DNA from: Leisingera sp. ANG59
GTDB taxonomy: Bacteria > Pseudomonadota > Alphaproteobacteria > Rhodobacterales > Rhodobacteraceae
NCBI RefSeq assembly: GCF_013317235.1
Contig: NZ_WLCM01000004.1
Span: 1 to 61,857 of the forward strand
Reading direction: 5' to 3'
DNA: 61,857 nt
Shown in pieces: positions 52,421-59,972 of the stretch. The notes beneath the pieces were generated by a model. The model was not told the origin of the DNA. It searched no databases and worked only from the letters and a program-made list of their open reading frames with translations. Within the stretch, counting starts at the first letter, position 1. Each line of letters starts with the position of its first letter. Both the position numbers and the translations under genes were made by a program.

Positions 52421-53056
52421 TTAGTTTGGTGTTAGATTTAGCAGAGTGCAGTCATTGCAGGAAATGCGTTTGTATAAACAGTGGCGAAAGGGGGCGCAGT
52501 TTTCATTTAGCGATGGATATTGCCTCACCAGCGCGGATCGTGTGGTTTTATCCAGAAATGGCATTTGACTGGCTGAAGGCCAATTGCTCTCAATGGGTAA
52601 TCCCGAAGCATTGAGAATCTCATGGTTATCAAAACAGAAGTTATAGAATGGGCCCAAATTCTTGCCGTGCTCGAGCCATATCCCAACGCTGGTTCCTAGA
52701 AGCTTGTATGCAGGAACAAGGCCTGCCGCCCCAGGCAGATCCTTTGCGAAGAGATAAGCCGGTAAGAGCACATTCTGGGCAGGCGCCAAAATCAATAAAC
52801 TTGTCGGCATCATTGGTCTGATGCTGCGCTTTGAGATTGAGACGGCCACGTCGTCAGAGGGGTTCTTGCTTGCTCCGGGGGTGGTTTTCCAGATTACCCG
52901 CACAGATTGTAAACCGCTGTCGTGCGTGACGATCAGATCTCCGACGCGTATGGATTCGGCACGCCGTAGCCCGCAAGGGGTGCGAATAAGCGTGGAACCG
53001 CTTATGCCTGTTAGCGCAGTAGGCCGTAGATTCTCGTGAGCCTCCAAATCTAACAT
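52421..53056 (-). CDS. Hint (Hedgehog/intein-like) domain protein
   Basis: The 211-residue protein has the Hint_2 pattern common in roseobacters: LIRTPCGLRRAESIRVGDLIVTHDSGLQSVRVIWK, then LAPAQNVLL, then FYNFCFDNHEILNASGLPIESNWPS near residue 140. In active Hint domains the block starts with a nucleophilic Cys (CFTPGT). Here the aligned stretch reads GISGST, and SPQH reads APAQN, so self-splicing chemistry is doubtful. AAAGGTG precedes ATG 53056. It stands alone; what the domain does in this family is unknown. Confidence 0.75.
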   Translation of the reverse strand: MLDLEAHENLRPTALTGISGSTLIRTPCGLRRAESIRVGDLIVTHDSGLQSVRVIWKTTPGASKNPSDDVAVSISKRSIRPMMPTSLLILAPAQNVLLPAYLFAKDLPGAAGLVPAYKLLGTSVGIWLEHGKNLGPFYNFCFDNHEILNASGLPIESNWPSASQMPFLDKTTRSALVRQYPSLNENCAPFRHCLYKRISCNDCTLLNLTPN

Positions 53057-53577
53057 CTTGCACCTTTCTGAAAACCCTTCCCTCCGTCGTCACGCCCGCT
53101 ATAGCGCCGCCGCCTTCGCATTATGGCCTTTTAAGCGAAAGCATTGAAATACGGCAAAAGTTTGGCAGCCCGCGAAGCTTCTCGGTCTAGGTCGGTGTAT
53201 GAGCTTGTCTCCACCTGAAGTAGTTAGGTTGCATTCACCGTTCCAGCACAGATGCCCGGTGGCGGCCCTAATGACCGGCAAATCAAAGTGCGGTGCGCGT
53301 TCAATTGACGCATGATATTTGACGGGGGCTGGAAGCCCGGAACGTCTTTCAGTCAGATGCAGGACAGCAACACGTCGATATATTTTTGTAATCATCCTAT
53401 GCAAAAGTAATAATCTCCAAAAAGTGTACAAATGTCTGTCTATCTTTGCTATGGTGCCGCGGTCTTGAGGTTTGCGCAAACGCTGGGAGGCTCGGTTTCG
53501 CGGTTCGGGCTGTTTATGCTGAATGTTTGATTGCAGCAGCACGGTCCGCCAGAGATTTGTTTGAAGGGTGAGGCAAC
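53057..53577. other. Intergenic region, no supported gene
   Basis: About 520 nt. A minus-strand frame from ATG 53395 to 53099 (98 codons) is open but has no proper ribosome site and no recognisable content. The last 150 nt are AT-rich and should hold the promoter for the gene at 53578. Confidence 0.5.
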
Positions 53578-53886
53578 ATGAACATGAAGGCGCAGGAGAT
53601 CCGCTGCGATCATTATGCCAGCTACCATTTTGTGAACCGGAAATTCCGGGAAGGTGCTGCTGACACGGAGATTCTTGCAGAACGCTTCGGCTATGTGGTG
53701 GAGCTTATTAGTGACTGGAGGAAACTTCATAAGGATTCGGCCAGGGAGTTAAAAGTTTCTAACTTCGTTCATCCGAACGTTCGTGATGTGTGTGCGGCGA
53801 TAGAAAAAATGCAGCAGGCAGCTATCGAATTTGTGGAGATACGCAGAAGCGTACCTCCCGAGCTCAGACCTGATATCGAAGTATAG
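53578..53886 (+). CDS. Small hypothetical protein
   Basis: The 102-residue soluble, mostly helical protein contains HYASYHFVNRKFREGAADTEILAERFGYVVELISDWRKLH, which has an HTH-like rhythm, and IEKMQQAAIEFVEIRR. ATG 53578 has GTGAGG upstream. No family is recognised. It is transcribed alone. Confidence 0.55.
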   Translation: MNMKAQEIRCDHYASYHFVNRKFREGAADTEILAERFGYVVELISDWRKLHKDSARELKVSNFVHPNVRDVCAAIEKMQQAAIEFVEIRRSVPPELRPDIEV

Positions 53887-54035
53887 GCACAATCAGCCTG
53901 GCGGTGTTTTTCTGGAAGGTGGTGCTGGATGCTAGGATAGAGTATATACGCTCTCTGGCACTATTTCGCAGAATTTCACTGAGGCGGTCACTTTGCCATG
54001 CTCTTTTGGCGCCAACGCCGTCGAAGTCTGTATAG

Positions 54036-54060
54036 GAAAACCGCAGCCCCAGGCTGCGGC
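54036..54060 (-). terminator. Intrinsic terminator of the XRE operon
   Basis: An 8-bp perfect stem (54041-54048 with 54052-54059) has a 3-nt loop. On the minus strand it is followed by TTTTCC. It lies about 28 nt past the end of the gene at 54087-54545. Confidence 0.8.
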
Positions 54061-54086
54061 TATGACCATCTGGATTGCACTACCAG

Positions 54087-54545
54087 CTACTCTCCCAGCC
54101 CCTGCAGAGCAAGCGCGAGTGCTTCAAAGTAGATTACCCCCCGCGGTTCATCTTCCCAGCATTTCGGTTTCCGGGGGCATTTGCCCTGAAGTGCCGGATA
54201 ACGCTTGGCAAGGGCTGTAGCTTCTTCGTAGAGATTATTGAACCGCTGAGCGCGGGTAACCAGAATGCCATGCACGTCGGCGTCCTCGATTGCTCGTGCG
54301 ATGGCGGCGAGGACTGCTATTGTGTCCGCACCCTTGCGTCCTGGCACATCGGGGTTCTGGCTGATCACGATCTCTGGTTTGTATCGGTTGAACCAAGTAC
54401 GCAGAGCTTCAATCGCTGACTCCGGTGACTGTCCAGCCTTCTCGGAAACTTGCCAGTCATAGAGCTTTATCCCTTGCAGGTAGAGCATGCAGACCCGCCT
54501 CCGGCGCACTGCCAAGGCCAGAACTGAGCGGCCCTCACGTGTCAT
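54087..54545 (-). CDS. Unrecognised protein of XRE-linked pair, possibly RNase H-like fold
   Basis: The 152-residue protein alternates strands and helices: VLALAVRRRRVCMLYL, GIKLYDWQVSE, a helix SAIEALRTWFNRYKPEIVISQNPD, GILVTRAQRFNNLYEEATALAKRYP, and an end GVIYFEALALALQ. The order hints at a RuvC/YqgF-like fold, but the first strand lacks the usual catalytic Asp. This is a weak inference. It overlaps the XRE gene by 11 nt (54535-54545), so it is the second gene of a coupled pair. Confidence 0.5.
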   Translation of the reverse strand: MTREGRSVLALAVRRRRVCMLYLQGIKLYDWQVSEKAGQSPESAIEALRTWFNRYKPEIVISQNPDVPGRKGADTIAVLAAIARAIEDADVHGILVTRAQRFNNLYEEATALAKRYPALQGKCPRKPKCWEDEPRGVIYFEALALALQGLGE

Positions 54546-54885
54546 ACTCCGCGCTGGATTCTGTGGCTAACCGCCGCGCTAGGGCGTCGAGAGTGTGTTT
54601 CCGGTTGAAAGTGGCGGCATGAGGCGCCTCGGGTTCGGGCAAATTGGTCAATTTTTCAAAAAGCTCTCTCCGGCAATGCGCCATTAGGTCACCAAATAAA
54701 GACTCGAAGCTACGCCCGAAGATCAGCGACAGCGTGCAGATTTCTGTCAAAGTTGGCAGCCGGCTGCCTGCCTCCAGCTGTTTGATGGCGCTGCGTGAAC
54801 CGCCGAGAAGGTGGCCGCAGTCTTCCTGGGTTAACCCCGCCTTGCGCCGGGCACTGCGTAAGTCGATGGCAAAATTATGATTCAT
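54535..54885 (-). CDS. XRE-family HTH regulator
   Basis: The 116-residue protein has a clear N-terminal Cro/C1-type HTH (FAIDLRSARRKAGLTQEDCGHLLGGSRSAIKQLEAGSRLPTLTEICTLSLIFG). A C-terminal part (ESLFGDLMAHCRRELFEKL) should be involved in dimerisation. It is the first gene of a two-gene operon ending in a terminator. It may repress its own promoter, which would lie in the 54886-54968 region near the structured repeat. Confidence 0.88.
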   Translation of the reverse strand: MNHNFAIDLRSARRKAGLTQEDCGHLLGGSRSAIKQLEAGSRLPTLTEICTLSLIFGRSFESLFGDLMAHCRRELFEKLTNLPEPEAPHAATFNRKHTLDALARRLATESSAEYDT

Positions 54886-54968
54886 ATGAAATGTACTTAT
54901 GTGCTTTTAACGGCTTCCAGCATATAAGATTTGCGGCAAATGCCATACGGACCCGATTGGTCAAATTC

Positions 54969-55082
54969 CTGAAAACGGGTTTTGCCGGTGGTCGTCGCGG
55001 AGCTGGCGGGTCGTTGGAGAGCGAAACAGATAACTGTTTCGCCTGGCTCCGCACCGCCATCGCAGGCAAAACCCGTTTTCAG
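54969..55082. repeat. 114-nt structured inverted repeat (MITE/REP-like)
   Basis: The outer arms 54969-54986 and 55065-55082 are an 18-nt perfect inverted repeat (CTGAAAACGGGTTTTGCC). A second perfect 9-bp stem closes the tip (55021-55029 with 55034-55042, loop ATAA), and a shared GCGGAGC block lies between. The whole can fold into one long imperfect hairpin. It lies in the 357-nt gap between the XRE gene and the next minus-strand gene. It could be a non-autonomous insertion sequence, a REP-type element, or a structured RNA. Confidence 0.7.
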
Positions 55083-55243
55083 ACTTTCCATAGAGGAAAT
55101 TTTATCTCCAAGGAAGGCCCGCGCAAGAGGCCGCGCAGGCCACCTCATACTATCCGCCCGTTACTCCCCGCGCTTCGCCGACCGTGCCGCAATCAGCTTA
55201 GCCAACATCATCTGCTTTGCCCAACCCGGCCGTAAGGCAGATG

Positions 55244-55870
55244 TCATTTGGGTAAAGCTACATCGTGAAACTTCCAAACCAGTCCATCGCGACCCTTGTA
55301 GTAACAGTTTTCAGCGACGTATCCGTCGAACCCGGTGTATTGAGCATACGCATTCGCAATTGGGCTGCCATCTTTCTCCATCCAGGCCCTGTACTTTACT
55401 TTCCATTGGCAGTCATGACGATTGATGCTCTCACTCCATATTACGCTGATGACGTCATACACGCCGACGAAGAGGGTTGTGAAATTACCGTTGGTTTTTA
55501 GCACCAGCCAATCCGAATCCGTTGCCGCTAAATAAGTTTCTCGTGCTCCACCTAGTGGCGGAACCTTATGCTCCTGGAGCGTTATGCAAAAAGCAGCACC
55601 TGGCTCGCATTCTTTTGATGAATTTTGTGCCGGGTTTTCGGTTTTCTGGGGGATCTCTTGTATCAGTACTCCTTCGGATACGAGGTGTTGAACAAATCTG
55701 TAGTGGTGCTTCCAAGCGCGCCGGTCGTCATTATTGTTATATGTGGTCCTTAGGTGCATTCTCGCGTATTCGCCAACCAGGCCTTCGGTCAGAGATCTGG
55801 CTTTCATTTCATCCGCTGAGACCGGGAATGCTAACGCGATGGTAAAAGCTAAAGGCATCAGAATTCTCAT
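55244..55870 (-). CDS. Exported hypothetical protein
   Basis: The 208-residue protein has a signal peptide (about 1-19, ending PVSADE). The mature part has Cys residues (EC...FC around 85-95, DC near 153, NC near 187) that could form disulfides in the periplasm. It also has an aromatic-rich end with YAQYTGFDGYVAENCYYKGRDGLVWKFHD. No known domain is visible. It is the third of three minus-strand genes (56638 to 55244) encoding membrane or exported products. Confidence 0.65.
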   Translation of the reverse strand: MRILMPLAFTIALAFPVSADEMKARSLTEGLVGEYARMHLRTTYNNNDDRRAWKHHYRFVQHLVSEGVLIQEIPQKTENPAQNSSKECEPGAAFCITLQEHKVPPLGGARETYLAATDSDWLVLKTNGNFTTLFVGVYDVISVIWSESINRHDCQWKVKYRAWMEKDGSPIANAYAQYTGFDGYVAENCYYKGRDGLVWKFHDVALPK

Positions 55871-55938
55871 TTTTAATCCTTTGTCGGAAAGTTGCCGTGG
55901 TAATTTTACTGTGATTACCTGCTCGGAAATTCTGCCCG

Positions 55939-56277
55939 CTACTCCCTGCGCTTTTCAGACGGAGCCACAATCAGCCCAACAATCGGGGCGATCAGCGCAA
56001 TAATGCTGCCAATGCGCAAGATGGGCGGGGCTCCGGTCGCCTCGCCAAACCCGGCCTTGTGTGCGGCGGCCTCTACCCACAGAGAAGGGGTGAGAACCAG
56101 GAACACAATCGCCGAAATAGCCACGACAGCAATCGGCAAGCCTTTGGCACCACCAAGGGCAGCCAGAGTGGCCAGCGCCAAGGCAGCCCAGCCAACATAG
56201 AGACCGACGCCGGGTGTAATTGCTCCTAATACAGCGAGAACGATAGCGGCGATGCTCAGTCCATTTTCATTATTCAA
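55939..56277 (-). CDS. Small four-helix membrane protein
   Basis: The 112-residue product is dominated by hydrophobic segments: LSIAAIVLAVLGAITPGVGLYVGWAALALATLAAL, LPIAVVAISAIVFLVLTPSL and IGSIIALIAPIVGLIVA. It ends SEKRRE. The start appears to be TTG 56277, supported by AGAGG 8 nt upstream; no ATG lies in frame near it. The family is not recognised. Confidence 0.6.
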   Translation of the reverse strand: MNNENGLSIAAIVLAVLGAITPGVGLYVGWAALALATLAALGGAKGLPIAVVAISAIVFLVLTPSLWVEAAAHKAGFGEATGAPPILRIGSIIALIAPIVGLIVAPSEKRRE

Positions 56278-56323
56278 AACTTTATCCTCTCGACCTGATC
56301 CAATTCAACAGCGAAACCAACCA

Positions 56324-56638
56324 CTACAACCGGCAGCCTCTGCGGGCGGCGGCCTCTTTGACCGAAGCGCGGCGTACGGCCCAGTTTCCATAGGGATTGA
56401 TCCGGGCGAGCTTGTTGCTCTCCAGCCGGGCGTGTTCGGCCCGCAACTGGGAACAATTCATGCGCTGGACTTTCAGGTTGTGATCTACGGTCTTGTCGAG
56501 AGTGTTATTGACGAGGGCTGGACCGGCGACCATGCCCGCCACCGGCAGCGCTGCGGCCAGGCAGCCTGATAGTGTGGCCGTGATCCCGATGAGGATCAAA
56601 AAACGGCCCGCCCGGCCTGTCACATTGGGAAAATTCAT
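56324..56638 (-). CDS. Small lipoprotein
   Basis: The 104-residue product has a signal peptide with lipobox LSGC (ILIGITATLSGCLAAALP; Cys near residue 26). A glycine-rich VAGMVAGPALVNN and a charged end with two Cys (MNCSQLRAEHARLESNKLARINPYGNW..., RRGCRL) follow. GGAGGTG precedes ATG 56638. The open frame to 57244 is not credible, as it overlaps the recombinase and lacks a start. It should be anchored in a membrane facing the periplasm. Confidence 0.7.
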   Translation of the reverse strand: MNFPNVTGRAGRFLILIGITATLSGCLAAALPVAGMVAGPALVNNTLDKTVDHNLKVQRMNCSQLRAEHARLESNKLARINPYGNWAVRRASVKEAAARRGCRL

Positions 56639-56920
56639 TCTGCACCTCCATCGCAAAATCAGGGTTCTCGCGCTGTTTGCAGCCCTTGTGGTTGGCGATT
56701 TCGGGAAGGCTGATTTGCACCAAAATTGGTAATTTTGTACACTGTGGGAAGAGGGGCATATTTTCCGTTGTTTGCCCCTCTTCTTGCAGCTATGCTCCCA
56801 GGCATTCGCCGCTAAGTCCGCGTTTTTTGGTGATATTTCGGAACGCGCATCAAAATTACCAATACTGATGCGTGTCAGCTGACGCAGATGATCTCCAAAA
56901 CAACGTGACTTTTCCTCACT

Positions 56921-57529
56921 ATGGAACACGTACACGACCCGCCCGCTGAAATGCGGCTGTATGACCGCGCTCATCAGCGCCTCTATATCAACGCCGATGA
57001 GCGAAGACGGTTTTTGCGGGCAACGCTCAAGAGACCGCTCAAGGTTCGCTGCTTTTGCCTGATACTTCTCTATACCGGCTGCCGGATCTCGGAGGCGCTG
57101 GTGTTGACCGCTGAGGACATTCAGCCCGCCACCCGGGTAATTACCTTCCGTACGCTTAAGCGGCGTAATCCGCACAAATACCGTGAAGTACCAGTGCCGC
57201 CATCGTTGGTCGAGCTCTTCGCGCGAGGCTTCGATCTGGAGCAATCAGTTGCCAAGTGCCCGCTCTGGCAGAATGACGGCCAACCGCTTAACCGCAGCAC
57301 TGCGTACCGGTGGGTTAAATCTGTAATGGCCGAGGCGAAGATTTCCGGCGCCCAAGCCTGCCCGAAGGGGCTGCGCCACGGCTATGGTATTCACGCCATT
57401 CGTTCCGGCGTGCAGCTGAATATGCTGCAAAAATGGATGGGTCATGCGTCGATGAGTACCACTGCGATCTATGCCAATGCCATCGGTGCTGAAGAGCTGG
57501 CCATCGCAGACCGGATGTGGGCCGACTAG
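56921..57529 (+). CDS. Compact tyrosine recombinase
   Basis: The 202-residue product is essentially only a catalytic domain. It has GCRISEALVL (Arg I), TLKRRN (Lys), GLRHGYGIHAIRSG (Arg II and His), and WMGHASMSTTAIYAN (His and Tyr nucleophile). The usual His of HxxR reads Lys (PKGLRH), a variant seen in some families. The N-terminal core-binding domain is reduced to about 20 residues. This is the compact type common on roseobacter plasmids and islands. It is not next to the tRNA, so it is unlikely to be the island's own integrase. Confidence 0.85.
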   Translation: MEHVHDPPAEMRLYDRAHQRLYINADERRRFLRATLKRPLKVRCFCLILLYTGCRISEALVLTAEDIQPATRVITFRTLKRRNPHKYREVPVPPSLVELFARGFDLEQSVAKCPLWQNDGQPLNRSTAYRWVKSVMAEAKISGAQACPKGLRHGYGIHAIRSGVQLNMLQKWMGHASMSTTAIYANAIGAEELAIADRMWAD

Positions 57530-57531
57530 AA

Positions 57532-57557
57532 AACCGCTCCCCTTACGGGAAGCGGTT
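57532..57557 (-). terminator. Terminator between convergent genes
   Basis: An 11-bp stem with one mismatch (57532-57542 with 57547-57557) has a 4-nt loop. On the minus strand it is followed by TTTCTA. It lies between the recombinase and the minus-strand gene at 57562. Confidence 0.7.
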
Positions 57558-57561
57558 AGGA

Positions 57562-57906
57562 TCAAAGCAGCGGCAGCTGCGGATCATCGGGGTTTTCTAT
57601 CCCATAGAACTCGCGTGCCATCTTCAGCGTGGCGGCACCAGAGAACAGAGGTTTCTCCACTTGATGATTGACGAAATGCCAGCCGCCCCAGATTTTTAGT
57701 CCGGCGGCTTGGTGAACGACATCCATCAGGCCAGGACCACAGGAACCGCCCCAGATGCCGAGCGTGTCTTCCAGCGCCTTGGTAAGTTCGCTGTCGGTCA
57801 TGCCCCGGGCGATAGCCTTGGCATAACGCCTCGGAAAACTCTGCATAGCTTGTCGAAATACCTGTTCTCGATCTGCCGGGGTGAGGGGGCGCTTAGTTCG
57901 TCCCAT
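57562..57906 (-). CDS. Small hypothetical protein coupled to the DUF3768 gene
   Basis: The 114-residue protein has a basic start (MGRTKRPLTPADREQVFRQAMQSFPRRYAKAIARGMTDSELTKALEDTLGIWGG) and ends with a YGIENPDDPQLPLL tail. There are no membrane segments. The start is ATG 57906, overlapping the DUF3768 stop (TGATG); an in-frame TTG just upstream is less likely. The family is not recognised, although short proteins of this kind recur next to DUF3768 in island and plasmid regions. Confidence 0.62.
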   Translation of the reverse strand: MGRTKRPLTPADREQVFRQAMQSFPRRYAKAIARGMTDSELTKALEDTLGIWGGSCGPGLMDVVHQAAGLKIWGGWHFVNHQVEKPLFSGAATLKMAREFYGIENPDDPQLPLL

Positions 57907-58436
57907 CAATATTCACTAGCCAGCATGATGGTGAGCACCCGGTGAGTGACTTCTGGGTTGGCCGCGTCCGGGGAATGCATCTTGAGCGCACGGTCAAAAT
58001 AATCGATTTTCCAGAAGAGCTTGTCGCCTTCATGGGTGAAGGTGCCGAAGTCATGCTCACCATGCGGGTCATTGTCTTCTGAAAAATCTTCGTATGTGGC
58101 CACTTGAGCGCTGATGCCGGGCAGAGCGTCGTCGCCTAGTGCCTGCACGCCTAGGGTCGCCACCACCGATCCGTGGGCGATCTCACCTCGGCGCATTGCA
58201 TCATTAAGACGCCGGATGCGCTGGCGGCGAAACTCTTCATCGAGCTGCCACTGCAGACAATCCTCAGCTGCGCAAGCCTGGCAGACATTCTGGCCAGCCA
58301 GCTTGTCCAGCGCCCATTCTCCAGTGGCGAAGTTCCAGGCTGCCCAGGCCGCGAGCACGATCTTGCGGGAACCGCAGGCGCGGCATACCGGATAGGCGCC
58401 CACCATATCGGCAACAGTTGTTTCATGTGTTTTCAT
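57906..58436 (-). CDS. DUF3768 protein with N-terminal zinc-ribbon-like cysteines
   Basis: The 176-residue protein has an N-terminal C-x2-C / C-x2-C module (CRACGSRKIVLAAWAAWNF ... VCQACAAEDCLQW) that probably binds zinc. A C-terminal DUF3768 part follows (GEHDFGTFTHEGDKLFWKIDYFDRALKMHSPDAANPEVTHRVLTIMLASEY). DUF3768 is common on alphaproteobacterial plasmids and islands, of unknown function. It is coupled by a 1-nt overlap to the downstream small gene. The 178-nt gap to the divergent ATPase would hold both promoters. Confidence 0.82.
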   Translation of the reverse strand: MKTHETTVADMVGAYPVCRACGSRKIVLAAWAAWNFATGEWALDKLAGQNVCQACAAEDCLQWQLDEEFRRQRIRRLNDAMRRGEIAHGSVVATLGVQALGDDALPGISAQVATYEDFSEDNDPHGEHDFGTFTHEGDKLFWKIDYFDRALKMHSPDAANPEVTHRVLTIMLASEY

Positions 58437-58614
58437 CTCCGTCTCCTTTCTCGGGGTGGCCGCCCGACCTGTTCGGACGCACCCCTCAAAAGGCGACGCA
58501 GAAGACCAAAAAAGAACTGGTCTGCTCTCAGCCTAGCAAAGAGCCAGCCGCCAGCTACCGGCCGCTTTGGTGACTGGGTGACCGTGCCGCCCCCTAGGCG
58601 GCATCATCAGAGCG

Positions 58615-59787
58615 GTGAAAACTGTATTGATGACACCACCGATCACCGTACTTGGCACCGCCTATGGCCGCTATGGCGGCAAGCCCTTAGGTATGCATCT
58701 GAGAGACCGGCTGCAGCATCTCTATGTGATCGGCCAGACAGGTACTGGAAAATCGACCTTGCTCTTTAACATGGCGAGCCAGGACACGGCGGCGGGCACT
58801 GGGTTTTGCCTGATTGATCCGCATGGCGATTTGGCCAGGGACCTGGCCGCTGTTCTCGATAGTACGGCCTTGGTCTGGAACGCTGCCGATCCTGATTGCC
58901 CGTTGGGATATAACCCGCTCACTCGTACCTCGCCGGGATTGCGCCCGTTGGTGGCCTCAGGGCTCATTGAAGCCCTCAAGAAGCAATGGGCGGAAGCCTG
59001 GGGCGTGCGCATGGAGCATCTGCTCCGCCATGCTCTCTTGGCGCTTCTTGATCAACCCGCAACCGATATGCGCGACATCATGCGGCTCTTTCTGGACCGC
59101 AGTTTCCGCCGCGAAGTAATTCTCCGCATTACCGATCCGCAGGTACGCCAATTCTGGGAAGAAGAATTTCCAGCCCTCAACTACAAAACCGCTTTTGACG
59201 GTGTGGCGCCGATTGCCAACAAACTCGGAACCCTTCTTTCGCACCCGGTAGTGCGCCGCGCCCTTTGCGAACCCGCCGAGCCGCTGCGTTTCCGGCAGAC
59301 TATGGATGAGGGCCGGGTGCTGGTGGTGAACCTGGCAAAGGGACAGCTTGGCGCTGACATTGCCAATGTGCTGGGCGGCTTGATTGTCTCCGGGATCACC
59401 CATGCCGCATTCACACGTCAAACTGATGCCATCCGCCGTCCCTTCATGCTGTATGTTGATGAATTCCATAGCTTTACCACAGCTGCGCTTGCCGACACGC
59501 TGGCGGAAACCCGCAAATACGGGCTGGGGCTGACGCTCAGCCAACAGCATTGCCAGCAGGCCGCACCGGAAGTCTTCGCCTCGATCATGGGGAATGTGGG
59601 CAGTCTTATGGCGTTCAGGGTAGGGGCATTGGATGCGCCCCTTATCGCTCGGGAACTGGGCGGTATCCCGCCTGACACCCTTCAAACCCAGCCGAACTAC
59701 CAGGCTGTATGTCGCCTGATGATCGATGGTGAGCGCTCCAAACCGTTTTCTGCCACCACTATGCCGCCCGCGTCGGAGCTTTCATGA
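58615..59787 (+). CDS. TraD/VirD4-like DNA-binding ATPase (second copy type)
   Basis: The 390-residue P-loop ATPase has Walker A (LYVIGQTGTGKSTLLFNMA, about 37-55), FCLIDPHGDLARDLA, Walker B (RPFMLYVDEFHSFTT), and a motor-like ETRKYGLGLTLSQQHCQQ. It belongs to the type IV secretion DNA-binding ATPases but is much shorter than the one at 47821-49896 and has no TM helices. The start is GTG 58615 or ATG 58630. No other conjugation gene lies beside it. Confidence 0.85.
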   Translation: MKTVLMTPPITVLGTAYGRYGGKPLGMHLRDRLQHLYVIGQTGTGKSTLLFNMASQDTAAGTGFCLIDPHGDLARDLAAVLDSTALVWNAADPDCPLGYNPLTRTSPGLRPLVASGLIEALKKQWAEAWGVRMEHLLRHALLALLDQPATDMRDIMRLFLDRSFRREVILRITDPQVRQFWEEEFPALNYKTAFDGVAPIANKLGTLLSHPVVRRALCEPAEPLRFRQTMDEGRVLVVNLAKGQLGADIANVLGGLIVSGITHAAFTRQTDAIRRPFMLYVDEFHSFTTAALADTLAETRKYGLGLTLSQQHCQQAAPEVFASIMGNVGSLMAFRVGALDAPLIARELGGIPPDTLQTQPNYQAVCRLMIDGERSKPFSATTMPPASELS

Positions 59788-59835
59788 CCGGGCTGGCCGC
59801 TACCGTTGGCGGGCGGGCAGGTGCAGAATAACTGG

Positions 59836-59961
59836 ATGAAAAATGATCCCCAATTGGAAGCCTATCTCGCACTATGCCAACGAATCTTTACGCGAATGGA
59901 GCGTGAAGGTTCCTGGCCGTGGAAAAAGAAAGACATCAAGGACAAAACATTAACAGACTAA
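59836..59961 (+). CDS. Small ORF (41 aa) before the serine recombinase
   Basis: ATG 59836 to TAA 59961 encodes 41 residues beginning MKNDPQLEAYLALCQRIF and containing RMEREGSWPWKKKD. I recall a short conserved protein with a RMEREGSWPW-like motif in a similar position upstream of recombinases in Rhodobacterales, so I think it is real. It ends 12 nt before the recombinase start. The ribosome site is weak. Confidence 0.55.
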   Translation: MKNDPQLEAYLALCQRIFTRMEREGSWPWKKKDIKDKTLTD

Positions 59962-59972
59962 CGTGAAAGTAT

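Noticed and set aside
53099-53395. Possible 98-aa minus-strand gene
   Set aside because: Open but without a spaced ribosome site or recognisable sequence; left as intergenic.
56639-57244. N-terminal extension (about 200 residues) of the lipoprotein frame
   Set aside because: It overlaps the plus-strand recombinase and lacks a start signal; the lipobox-containing start at 56638 with GGAGG explains the gene.
57562-58436. Toxin-antitoxin reading of the coupled small gene and DUF3768
   Set aside because: Coupling alone is not evidence; neither protein shows toxin or antitoxin motifs.
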